DNA of 64,000 nucleotides, taken from positions 1 through 64,000 of the forward strand of contig NZ_BNBC01000007.1 in NCBI RefSeq assembly GCF_014654675.1. The letters run 5' to 3'. The translations under genes and the position numbers were made by a program. The notes beneath the pieces are model-generated. The model was given only the letters and a program-made list of their open reading frames with translations, did not search any database and was not told the origin of the DNA. Below, in pieces: positions 35,837 through 43,653 of this stretch (within the stretch, counting starts at the first letter, position 1; each line of letters opens with the position of its first letter). Source of the stretch: Streptomyces spiralis (GTDB lineage: Bacteria; Actinomycetota; Actinomycetes; Streptomycetales; Streptomycetaceae).

Positions 35837-36375
35837 GCTCGGTCGGCCTCCACGGTCACAGCGGTCAGAGTGGTGAGCCGGGCCTGGGTGGTGGTCATCC
35901 AGCGCAGGTCGGCGTCGAGGTGGTTGAGGGCGTAGTCCGCGGCCAGCACGGTCGCCAGTTCGGTGCCCGGAGCGGTCTTGAGCGTGGTCAGTTCGCGCAT
36001 CCGTTCCATGTGGGCGGCGCGCTGCGCGAGCAGATGGGAGGCCGGGTCGCCGTCGGTGAGGATCGCGACGACGACCTTGGCGAAGATCTCGTTCGTCACG
36101 TACGGCGCGGGCGGGGTGACCTGTCCGGCCCAGTCGGTCGCCTCCCGGGCGCCGTCCTCTGTGAGGCGGTACAGCGTCCGCTCCGGTCCGCCGTCGGCGT
36201 CCGTGCCGGCCACCTCCGCGAGACCGTCGCGGACCAGCCGTTGCAAGGTCGTGTACACCTGCCCGTAGGCCAGCGGACGGGCCTGCGGGAAGTGCTCGTC
36301 GTGGCGTCGCTTGAGGTCGTAGCCATGGCTCGGACCTTTGGCGAGCAGGCCCAGCAGGATGTGTCGGGTGCTCAT
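35833..36375 (-). CDS. PadR-family transcriptional regulator
   Basis: A 180-residue PadR regulator. The winged helix is at the start (HILLGLLAKGPSHGYDLKRR, then GQVYTTLQRLVRDGLAEV), and a helical C-terminal dimerisation domain follows. ATG 36375 is chosen because it gives the usual MSTRHILLGLL opening; an ATG at 36396 lies inside the palindrome. It should repress the ABC genes coded behind it and itself, releasing on binding a hydrophobic drug-like ligand, as in LmrR-type relatives. Confidence 0.9.
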   Translation of the reverse strand: MSTRHILLGLLAKGPSHGYDLKRRHDEHFPQARPLAYGQVYTTLQRLVRDGLAEVAGTDADGGPERTLYRLTEDGAREATDWAGQVTPPAPYVTNEIFAKVVVAILTDGDPASHLLAQRAAHMERMRELTTLKTAPGTELATVLAADYALNHLDADLRWMTTTQARLTTLTAVTVEADRA

Positions 36376-36380
36376 GGAGA

Positions 36381-36407
36381 TCAGTATGTACTGCATACAT
36401 GTACTGA
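36381..36407. promoter_or_regulatory. PadR operator palindrome
   Basis: A 27-bp imperfect inverted repeat. The outer arms TCAGTA (36381) and TACTGA (ending 36407) are exact, and inside them ATGTA and TACAT flank a central TGCA. It lies six bases before the PadR start, so a bound regulator would cover the promoter or ribosome site. AT content is far above the surroundings. Confidence 0.7.
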
Positions 36408-36486
36408 GTGAATAGTGGCGGACGGAAAACCAGCCGAAAACCCGGAAGGTACTGAGGGAACTCCCGTGCCGCGTGCCGCGTACGCC

Positions 36487-39400
36487 TCAGTCCGCCACCG
36501 CGTACGCCTCCACCGACCACAGGGAATAGCCGTACGCGGTGGCCCGCTTCTGGCCCTGGACGCGGACGAAGCGCACGTCCCGCTCGTCCATCCGCACCGT
36601 CTCCCGGCCGCCCCGGCCGTCCGTCACCGAGGCGGCGGTGCGCCAGCGGCGGCCGTCCGCGGAGACCTGGATCCGGTAGGCCGACGCGTACGCGTCCTGC
36701 CAGTGCAGGACCACCTGGCCCAGCCGTACCGGACGGGCCAGCTCCACCTGCCACCAGGCGCCGTCGTCGACGGGGGACGACCAACGGGTCCCCGGGTCGC
36801 CGTCGTTGGCGGCGGACGCCGGGAAGTCGGGCGTCTCGTCACCGGACGAACGCGCGGTTCCGGTACGGGCCACGTCGGCCCCGGCGGTGCGCGGGAAGGC
36901 GCGGACGGTGAGCGTGCGGGTGACTCCGGCGAAGGTGACGCGGACGTCGTAGGACCGGGTGGGCGCGGTGGGTGGCACGGTCACCTCGACGGGTACGTCG
37001 ACCTCGGTGCCGCGCGGCACCGTCAGCGCGGCGGCCGGGACGTGGACCTCGATGCCGCCGGGAGCCTCCACGGTGACCTTGCCGTGCACGTCCGCGGGTC
37101 CGTGCGCGGCCAGCCGGGCGGTCAGCCGCTCGGTGCCGCCGATCTCCGCGTCCGTCCGCGGGCGCGGCAGCTCCAGACCGGCGGCGGGCGTGTCGGCGAA
37201 CCACGGGACCACATGACGGACCCGGGAGGGCGCGGGGCCGGTGACGCGGACGGCGTCGACGGGCGTGCCCGCGGCCGGGCCGGCGACGGCCGGCGGACGC
37301 GTCCACGCGCCCGAGACCGGGCCCGAGGACGGCGGCCGGGGCGGCCAGAGGGCCGGCGGTCGCGTCGTCGTGCCGGTGGGTGCGCTGCCGCCGGTGGCCG
37401 GGAGCTGTCCGACCGTCAGTTCCGTGGCGCCCTGGTCCGCCAGCGCCCCGACGCGCTGCCAGCCCCTTCCGGGGACGTGCGCCTCGACGGTCCCGCCGGT
37501 CCCGGGGTCCGTCAGCACGGTCACGGCGCTGAGGGGATGGGGGCGCGGCAGCCGCACCACCGCGGAGCCGTCCTCGCTCCGGGCCCGGTCGCCGGCGGCC
37601 GTCTGCCCGGTCAGGCCCGCCCAGGCCTCGTACGCCTGCCGCGCCCGGTCGAGGAAGGGATCCAGCACGCCCTTGCCGACGGTCACCCCGGCGCGCCCGG
37701 CCTCGTCCCGCAGCCGGCCGAGCGTGCGGTACGCCGCCCAGGCGCCGGCCGCGTCGCCCGTGCGCTGGGCGCGCAGCATGTCGAGCGCGGCCGTGCCCGC
37801 CGCGCCGTAGCGGGCCAACTGCTCCGACCACGGGGCGACTTCCGTGGCGAGGCCGTGGTCGGCGGCGAGCGCGCCGGGTGTCCGGCCCATCTCGGTGAAG
37901 GCGGTGCGCAGCCGCTCCTCGGCGGCCTCGTTCGCCGCGCGGTCCGTCGTCGTGCGCGCCCGCCACAGGGCCGCGATCAGCGGGCGCAGATACGCCGACT
38001 CGGTGCCGCCGAGGACGGAGGAGGCGTCGTTCCCGGCCAGCGCCGACAGGGCCCGCTCCCGCCGTGCGTCGCCCGCCGCGAGGTCGGTGATCGCCGCCCG
38101 CCAGGACTCCTCCGGGCGGTAGTCGCGCGGGTTCCAGGCATAGTCGGCCGCGGTGAACAGCGGGATGCGGGAGGCCTCGGCCTGCTGCATGGCGTTGGCG
38201 AGCAGGGCGGCCGAGCCGTTCGCGACCGCCGGTTCCCGGCCGGTGTAGGGGCCGAGGAAGATCCGGTCCTCGGCGTAGTCGTTCACCGGGTAGTTGTCCA
38301 TGGTCACCAGCGGATGCCCGAACGCCTCGCGGGCCTCGGCGAGTTCGCCGCCCGTGATGGTCCGGGGCACCACGCCCACCCCCGTCCAGGCCACCTGCAC
38401 CGACTCGTCCAGCTCGCCCGCCAGCGCCTGCCGGTAGGGGGTGGTGCCGTCCTCGTAGAACTCCGTCGGCATCAACGACAGCGGTACGGCGCCCGGATGG
38501 CGCTCCGTCAGGTGCCGGGCCACCGCGTTCGCGACGCGCGCCTGGGCCCGCGCCGCCGCCTCGGGGCCGGACCCGAACCGGTCCGGGTCCGCGCCGCAGT
38601 GCCACTCGCTGTAGCTGACGTCCTGGAACTGCAGCTGGAAGGCCCGGAACCCCAGCGCCCACATCGCGTCCAGCTTGCGCGTGAGCGCCTGCACGTCGGC
38701 GTCGGAGGCGAAGCACAGGGACTGGCCGGGCGCCACCGCCCAGGCGAGCGTGACGTGGTTGCGGCGCGCCCGCTCGGCCAGCTCGCGGAAGGCCGCCCGC
38801 TGCGCCGCCGGGTACGGCTCACGCCAGCGGTCCTGGCGGTAGGGGTCGTCGCCGGGGGCGTACAGGTAGCGGTTCTGCTTGGTGCGTCCCATGAAGTCCA
38901 GCTGCGCGAGCCGCTGTTCGTGCGTCCACGGGGTGCCGTAGAAGCCCTCGGTGGTGCCGCGCACGGCGGTGCCGGGCCAGTCCCGGACCGAGACGCCGGG
39001 GATCGTGCCGTCGGCGCGGACCAGCTGCCGCAGCGTCTGCACGGCGTGGAACAGGCCGTCCTCGCCGGCGCCGGTGAGGGTCACGGCGGCGGCGCCGCTC
39101 CCGGTGGACGCGTGAGCGCGGTCGTGGCCGACGGTGAGGAGGTAGCCGCCGGCGGGCAGTGCACGGTGCGGATCGCCGTGCGGCCGCTCGGTGCCGGCCC
39201 GGACCACCAGGGCCCCCGCCGGGACCGGGTCCGCCGCGCCGAGGTCCGTGACCGTCCGGGCCCCGGCCCCGCGCAGCAGCGCGCGCAGCGCGTCGAGGGC
39301 GTACGGGTCCGCCGTCGGATCGGCGACCAGGGCGACCCGGTCGGTGACCGTGACCGCCCCGCCGGTGGAGCGCAGGGACTGGGGGCGGGGCCAGACGGCG

Positions 39401-39600
39401 ACGCCCTGGGAGGCGGAGACGGGGGAGGCGCTCGGGCCGGTGCCGGTTCCCACGCTGGTGCCGGTGTCCGGGGTGGTGCCGGTGTCGGGGCTGGTGCCCG
39501 GGGCCGGTGGCGCCGCGACGGCCGCCGGCGCGGCCGTGAGGGTCCCGGCGACGACGGCGAACGCGAGTGCGACCGCCCCCTTTCCGCGCCGAACCTGCAC
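36487..39600 (-). CDS. secreted GH84 beta-N-acetylglucosaminidase-like protein
   Basis: A 1037-residue exported protein. Signal peptide about 1-29 (ends AAPAAVAA), then a Thr/Gly/Pro linker, GH84 N-domain (about 65-200), catalytic barrel (about 210-480, starting VRGTTEGFYGTPW), helical region, a beta-sandwich and a C-terminal F5/8-type carbohydrate-binding domain (from about 885, WSSPVDDGAWWQVELARP). GTG 39600 follows AAGGAGGGG. GH84 enzymes use two adjacent aspartates; here the pair reads Gln 326-Asp 327 in LQFQDVSYSEWHC. The acid/base Asp is kept but the Asp that steers the substrate acetamido group is replaced. Function as a hydrolase is therefore likely but not certain. Confidence 0.85.
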   Translation of the reverse strand: MQVRRGKGAVALAFAVVAGTLTAAPAAVAAPPAPGTSPDTGTTPDTGTSVGTGTGPSASPVSASQGVAVWPRPQSLRSTGGAVTVTDRVALVADPTADPYALDALRALLRGAGARTVTDLGAADPVPAGALVVRAGTERPHGDPHRALPAGGYLLTVGHDRAHASTGSGAAAVTLTGAGEDGLFHAVQTLRQLVRADGTIPGVSVRDWPGTAVRGTTEGFYGTPWTHEQRLAQLDFMGRTKQNRYLYAPGDDPYRQDRWREPYPAAQRAAFRELAERARRNHVTLAWAVAPGQSLCFASDADVQALTRKLDAMWALGFRAFQLQFQDVSYSEWHCGADPDRFGSGPEAAARAQARVANAVARHLTERHPGAVPLSLMPTEFYEDGTTPYRQALAGELDESVQVAWTGVGVVPRTITGGELAEAREAFGHPLVTMDNYPVNDYAEDRIFLGPYTGREPAVANGSAALLANAMQQAEASRIPLFTAADYAWNPRDYRPEESWRAAITDLAAGDARRERALSALAGNDASSVLGGTESAYLRPLIAALWRARTTTDRAANEAAEERLRTAFTEMGRTPGALAADHGLATEVAPWSEQLARYGAAGTAALDMLRAQRTGDAAGAWAAYRTLGRLRDEAGRAGVTVGKGVLDPFLDRARQAYEAWAGLTGQTAAGDRARSEDGSAVVRLPRPHPLSAVTVLTDPGTGGTVEAHVPGRGWQRVGALADQGATELTVGQLPATGGSAPTGTTTRPPALWPPRPPSSGPVSGAWTRPPAVAGPAAGTPVDAVRVTGPAPSRVRHVVPWFADTPAAGLELPRPRTDAEIGGTERLTARLAAHGPADVHGKVTVEAPGGIEVHVPAAALTVPRGTEVDVPVEVTVPPTAPTRSYDVRVTFAGVTRTLTVRAFPRTAGADVARTGTARSSGDETPDFPASAANDGDPGTRWSSPVDDGAWWQVELARPVRLGQVVLHWQDAYASAYRIQVSADGRRWRTAASVTDGRGGRETVRMDERDVRFVRVQGQKRATAYGYSLWSVEAYAVAD

Positions 39601-39829
39601 GGCCCCTCCTTCGTCGCTCGGATTCCCACGGCGGTGTCGAGGAGCACCGAGCCCACCACTCGGCGGGGACGGGTGTCAATGAGAGTGGCCGCTGTGCCGA
39701 GTTTGCCCCACCCTGGAGAAAGCGGAATGTGACCCACGGCATGTCGTCCGGCGTTGTACGTCTGCCGTCGCGTGCACTGGGTAGGGCTGCGGTAATCCGC
39801 ACTGTGCCGCACTCGACGAGGAGACCACC
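39601..39829. other. divergent control region
   Basis: This 229-bp gap separates the secreted GH84 gene from the small acidic ORF. It is less GC-rich than the genes. It holds the GH84 ribosome site (39602-39608) and GAGGAG before the GTG at 39830. No clear promoter hexamers were placed. Confidence 0.4.
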
Positions 39830-40102
39830 GTGTCCGCACCCGCTCACCTTCTGCTCCCGGCCCTGTCCGACACGGCCCTGTCCAAACCCTCGGCGGAACC
39901 GGTCCCGTACCCGGTGCCGGCCGCCGACGACGCCCACCTGGACGTGTTCAGCGCGGAGGGCGCCCGCGCCGAGCCGCCGCTGACCAGCGAGCCGCCGCTG
40001 CCCGACGCCGAGCCGCTGACCAGCGAACCGCCGCTCGCCGAGGCCGCTCCTCTGACCAGCGAGTCCGCCGCCGACCCGGACCCCAGCGGCGCGGAGTACT
40101 AG
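39830..40102 (+). CDS. small repetitive acidic protein upstream of malQ
   Basis: A 90-residue protein from GTG 39830, with GAGGAG nine bases upstream. After an Ala/Leu/Pro-rich start (SAPAHLLLPALSDTAL) the second half contains three imperfect repeats built on PLTSEPPL or PLTSES, spaced about 13 residues, each with a Glu/Asp-Ala linker. There is no signal peptide, Cys or membrane segment. I do not recognise a family. It lies 18 bp before malQ and could be co-transcribed. The repeats suggest a disordered linker-like protein; a precursor peptide is conceivable, but no modifying enzyme is nearby. Confidence 0.5.
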   Translation: MSAPAHLLLPALSDTALSKPSAEPVPYPVPAADDAHLDVFSAEGARAEPPLTSEPPLPDAEPLTSEPPLAEAAPLTSESAADPDPSGAEY

Positions 40103-40120
40103 GAGTTGCGGGAGTTATGG

Positions 40121-42511
40121 ATGACTGCGCCACGGTCGGCCGAACCTCCGGACGATGAGCTGACCCGGCTCGCCGTGCTGCACGGCGTCGCCACCTCCTA
40201 CAGCCCCTCGCCGGGCCGTACGGTGGCCGCCTCCGCCGCCGCGGTCGTCGCGGCCCTGGCCGCCCTGGACGTCGACGCGAGCACGCCCGAGGCCACCCGC
40301 GCCGCACTCACCGCCCGCGAGGGGCACCTGGCGCAGCGACTGCTCCCGCCCACGGTGGTCTGCTGGAACGACGACGGGCCCGGGAGCCGGGACACGGACG
40401 TCCCCGGCGGCCACGACACGGGCGACATCGGCGACACCGGCGACCTGGACCGTGAGGCCGGCGCACGGTACCGGGGCACCCAGGGCCGTGACACGGGCGC
40501 GTCGGATCGCGGGACGGGCGTACAAGAAGCGGACGTAAGTTCGACAGCCAGGCGCCCGGACAAGGGCTCGCCCGGCCGGGAGACGAGCCTTGCCGCCGTT
40601 CTCTCCGGGCTGCCGCCCGGGACCCGGTTGCGCGTCGAGACCGAGCAGGGCGAGACCCGCTCCACGGTGGACCGCGACCTGCCACCGGGCGTCCACCGGC
40701 TGACCGCCACCGCCCCCGACGGCCGTACCGGCGAGGCCCATCTGATCGTCGCCCCGCCCCGGCTGCCCACCCCCTCCGGACGCACCTACGGGCTGCTCGT
40801 CCAGCTGTACTCCCTCCTCTCCCACCGCTCCTGGGGCATGGGCGACCTCGGCGACCTGGCCGAGCTGAGCGCCTGGGCGGGACGTTCGCTGGGCGCCGGG
40901 TTCGTCCAGGTCAACCCGCTGCACGCGGGCGTGCCCGGCGCGCCCACCGACCCCTCCCCCTACCGGCCCTCCTCGCGCCGCTTCCCGGACCCCGTGCACC
41001 TGCGCGTCGAGGACGTCCCCGAGTTCGCCTACGTCACGGACGACGCCGACCGCGAGCGCCTGCGCGCCCTGCTGGAGCGGGCCGAGCGGCTGCGCGCCGC
41101 CGTCCTCGGCAAGGGAGCCCTGATCGACCGGGACGCGGTGTGGGAACTGAAGCGCGAGGCACTGGAACCGGTGCTCCGGGTGCCGCTCGGCCCCGGCCGC
41201 CGTGCCGCCTACGCCGACTTCCTCGCCCGGGAGGGCCAGGCCCTGGAGGACCACGCCACCTGGTGCGCCCTGGCGGAGGTGCACGGCTCGGACTGGAGCC
41301 GGTGGCCCGAGGGCCTGAGGGATCCGCGCTCCGCCGAGACCGCGCGCGCCCGCGCCGCACTCATGGACCGCGTCGACTTCCATTCGCGCCTCGCCTGGCT
41401 CACCGACGCACAGCTCGCCGCCGCCCAGCGCACCGCCCGCGAGTCCGGCATGCCGATCGGGATCGTGCACGACCTCGCCGTCGGCGTGCACCCCGGCGGC
41501 GCCGACGCCTGGGCGCAGCAGGACCACTTCGCGGCCGGCATGTCGGTCGGCGCCCCACCGGACGCCTTCAACGCGCGCGGCCAGGACTGGGGCCTGCCCC
41601 CCTGGCGCCCCGACCGCCTCGCCGGATCCGGCTACGCGCCCTTCCGCCGTCTGCTGCGCGCCCTCTTCCACTACGCGGGCGCCCTGCGCATCGACCATGT
41701 GATGGGCCTGTTCCGGCTGTGGTGGGTGCCGCAGGGCCGCCCGCCCACGGAGGGCACGTACGTCCGCTACGACGCCGAGGCCATGCTCGCGATCCTGGTG
41801 CTGGAGGCCGCGCGGGCGGGCTCCGTGGTGATCGGCGAGGACCTGGGCACCGTCGAGCCCGGCGTGCGCGAAGCCCTGGACCGGCGCGGAGTGCTCGGCA
41901 CGTCCGTGCTGTGGTTCGAACGGGACTGGGAGGGCGACGGCCGCCCGCTGCCGCCCGAACGCTGGCGGGCCGACTGCCTGGCCACCGCCACCACCCACGA
42001 CCTGCCGTCCACCGCCGCCCGCCTCACCGGCGAGCACGTCGAGCTGCGCCACCGCCTCGGCCTGCTCACCCGCCCGCTGGAGCAGGAGCGCGCGGAGGCC
42101 GCCGCGGACACCGGCGAGTGGCTGGCGCTGCTGGCCGCACTGGGGCTGCTGCGGGGCACGGGCGGCGGCCACTGCGCGGCCGACGAGGAGGCGGAGATCC
42201 AGGCCGTCCACCGGTTCCTGCTGCGCACCCCCGCGCGCATGATCGGCCTCTGGCTGCCGGACACCGTCGGCGACCGCCGCCCGCAGAACCTCCCCGGCAC
42301 CTGGGACCAGTACCCGAACTGGCGTCTGCCCGTCGCCGACGCCGAGGGCCGCCCGCTGACCCTGGAGGACCTGGCCGCCTCCCCCCGCCTGCACGCGCTG
42401 ACGGACGTGCTGCGCGCGGGGGTGCGGGGAGAGGAGACGGGAGGAGCGGGAGGAGCAGGGGAAGAAGACCGTGCGCGGGCGGGCGGCGGGGACTCACGGA
42501 GCGGCGCATAG
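40121..42511 (+). CDS. malQ: 4-alpha-glucanotransferase (amylomaltase)
   Basis: A 796-residue GH77 enzyme that transfers maltosyl units between glucans in glycogen and maltose metabolism. The nucleophile Asp is about residue 525 in LRIDHVMGLFRLWW; the acid/base motif VIGEDLGTVEPGV and TTHDLPSTAARL follow. The N-terminal extension is typical of the actinobacterial form. Residues about 86-154 are an unusual low-complexity insert rich in Asp, Gly, Thr and Arg (HDTGDIGDTGDLD) between two conserved segments. ATG 40121 sits seven bases after GGGAG. A TTG upstream at 40106 is less likely. Confidence 0.93.
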   Translation: MTAPRSAEPPDDELTRLAVLHGVATSYSPSPGRTVAASAAAVVAALAALDVDASTPEATRAALTAREGHLAQRLLPPTVVCWNDDGPGSRDTDVPGGHDTGDIGDTGDLDREAGARYRGTQGRDTGASDRGTGVQEADVSSTARRPDKGSPGRETSLAAVLSGLPPGTRLRVETEQGETRSTVDRDLPPGVHRLTATAPDGRTGEAHLIVAPPRLPTPSGRTYGLLVQLYSLLSHRSWGMGDLGDLAELSAWAGRSLGAGFVQVNPLHAGVPGAPTDPSPYRPSSRRFPDPVHLRVEDVPEFAYVTDDADRERLRALLERAERLRAAVLGKGALIDRDAVWELKREALEPVLRVPLGPGRRAAYADFLAREGQALEDHATWCALAEVHGSDWSRWPEGLRDPRSAETARARAALMDRVDFHSRLAWLTDAQLAAAQRTARESGMPIGIVHDLAVGVHPGGADAWAQQDHFAAGMSVGAPPDAFNARGQDWGLPPWRPDRLAGSGYAPFRRLLRALFHYAGALRIDHVMGLFRLWWVPQGRPPTEGTYVRYDAEAMLAILVLEAARAGSVVIGEDLGTVEPGVREALDRRGVLGTSVLWFERDWEGDGRPLPPERWRADCLATATTHDLPSTAARLTGEHVELRHRLGLLTRPLEQERAEAAADTGEWLALLAALGLLRGTGGGHCAADEEAEIQAVHRFLLRTPARMIGLWLPDTVGDRRPQNLPGTWDQYPNWRLPVADAEGRPLTLEDLAASPRLHALTDVLRAGVRGEETGGAGGAGEEDRARAGGGDSRSGA

Positions 42512-42546
42512 GGCACCCCGGACGCGCGCCGCGTTCCGGCGTTCGC

Positions 42547-42552
42547 TACGTT
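42547..42552 (+). promoter_or_regulatory. possible -10 box of leaderless small gene
   Basis: TACGTT ends six bases before the GTG at 42559. With no ribosome site present, transcription starting at the GTG itself is the simplest reading. Confidence 0.4.
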
Positions 42553-42558
42553 GGCACC

Positions 42559-42822
42559 GTGGACAAGAAGAACGCCCTGCGCGCCGGCACCCTGGCGGCC
42601 GGTACGACGCTGATGATGCTGCTCATGTCGTCCCCCGCGCTCGCGGTGGCCCGCGACGACGGTGACGACCCCGGCCCGGGGCTGAGCGTCGCCGAGACGC
42701 TGGGCATCTTCGTCGGTATCCCGCTCGTGCTGTTCCTGGTCATCGCCGGCCTGGTCATGGCCCTGGACAAGTCCCGCAAGCCGGAGACCGGCCACGACGT
42801 GAACGTCCGGGCCAAGGCCTGA
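42559..42822 (+). CDS. small two-helix membrane protein
   Basis: An 87-residue protein. The basic start (DKKNALRAG) is followed by a hydrophobic segment (TLMMLLMSSPALAVA) that may be a cleaved signal peptide ending ALAVA. After an acidic linker (RDDGDDPGPG) comes a clear membrane helix (TLGIFVGIPLVLFLVIAGLVM), then a short basic cytoplasmic tail. This layout is common for small Streptomyces membrane proteins of unknown role. No ribosome site precedes GTG 42559, but a -10-like TACGTT does, so a leaderless mRNA is likely. Confidence 0.75.
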   Translation: MDKKNALRAGTLAAGTTLMMLLMSSPALAVARDDGDDPGPGLSVAETLGIFVGIPLVLFLVIAGLVMALDKSRKPETGHDVNVRAKA

Positions 42823-42870
42823 CCGAGGACCCACCGGGTTCCGCGCCTCTTACGCTTCTCCGCTTCTTCG

Positions 42871-42933
42871 CCGAGGGCGCCCGCCCCGCCGTACGTACGC
42901 ATCGCCGTACGTCGGCGAGGAGGGCGCCCTCGG
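42871..42933. terminator. long hairpin between convergent genes
   Basis: CCGAGGGCGCCC at 42871-42882 pairs perfectly with GGGCGCCCTCGG at 42922-42933, with a second inner stem around GCCGTACG and CGTACGTCGGC. It should end both the small membrane gene and the tetR gene. Confidence 0.75.
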
Positions 42934-42957
42934 CGCGTTTCCGGGAGCGTGCGCCCC

Positions 42958-43524
42958 TCAGGGGCGCGCCGCGGTCAGGTACCGCTGCACCGTGGGCGCC
43001 AGCCAGGCGACGATGTCCTCGCGTGCCAGGGCGGTGACGGCCGGAAGCCGCAGCACGTAGCGGGTGAGGGCGAGCCCCAGCAGTTGCGAGACGACCAGCG
43101 CGGCCCGCTCGGGCACCTGCCCGGGATCCGGGCACACCGCTTCCGCGACCGGCAGCAGCTGGTCCTTGAACACCTTCTGCAACCGCTCGGCGCCGGCCGG
43201 ATTGGTGACGCCGACGCGCAGGATCGCCGTGAGTTCCCCGTTCTCCTCCCACATCCGCAGGAAGTGCGAGACCAGCGCCCGGCCGACCTCCTCGCGGGGC
43301 AGCGAGGCGACGTCCGGCAGGCGCAGGTCGGGGGAGACGACCGCCGCGAACAGGCCCTCCTTGTTGCCGTAGTACCGCATGACCATCGACGGGTCGATCT
43401 TCGCGTCCCTGGCGATCGCCCGGATGGTGGCCCGTTCGTACCCGTCGGCGGCGAACCGTGCGCGGGCGGCTTCGAGGATGGCGGTACGGGTGGCGTCGGA
43501 GCGGCGCGACGGGTTCACAGGCAT
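42958..43524 (-). CDS. TetR-family regulator
   Basis: A 188-residue TetR protein. The helix-turn-helix region is RTAILEAARARFAADGYERA followed by TIRAIARDAKIDPSMVMRYYGNKEGLF, the classic family pattern; the helical ligand domain follows. ATG 43524 is chosen to give the usual short N-terminus (MPVNPSRRSDATR); an ATG-like start at 43560 would run through the repeat array. It faces the FAD monooxygenase gene across an array of palindromes that it probably binds, so ligand binding would induce the monooxygenase. Confidence 0.9.
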   Translation of the reverse strand: MPVNPSRRSDATRTAILEAARARFAADGYERATIRAIARDAKIDPSMVMRYYGNKEGLFAAVVSPDLRLPDVASLPREEVGRALVSHFLRMWEENGELTAILRVGVTNPAGAERLQKVFKDQLLPVAEAVCPDPGQVPERAALVVSQLLGLALTRYVLRLPAVTALAREDIVAWLAPTVQRYLTAARP

Positions 43525-43526
43525 GC

Positions 43527-43638
43527 CAACGAGCGTAGGCCAACATTCGTGGGCCAACAAGTGTTGACCGTCGCGGGGTGCCGGGCCTACTGTTGCCTAC
43601 AAGCGTTGACCTACAAGCGTTGGCCAACGAGCGTTGAC
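43527..43638. repeat. phased array of 14-bp palindromic operator units
   Basis: Twelve-base palindromic boxes of the form CAACRAGCGTTG start at 43527, 43541, 43555, 43597, 43611 and 43625. Neighbours are exactly 14 bp apart, and the middle gap is 42 bp, three units. Within that gap a shortened CTACTGTTG lies at 43587-43595. Best copies are CAACGAGCGTTG and CAACAAGTGTTG, each a perfect inverted repeat around a central AG. The array fills the whole control region between tetR and the monooxygenase and reaches the ribosome site of the latter. Confidence 0.85.
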
Positions 43639-43653
43639 ATGCAGGAGGCCACC

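Noticed and set aside
43527..43638. CRISPR-like array
   Set aside because: Units are 14 bp with only two spacer bases between palindromes and lie in a promoter; this is an operator array.
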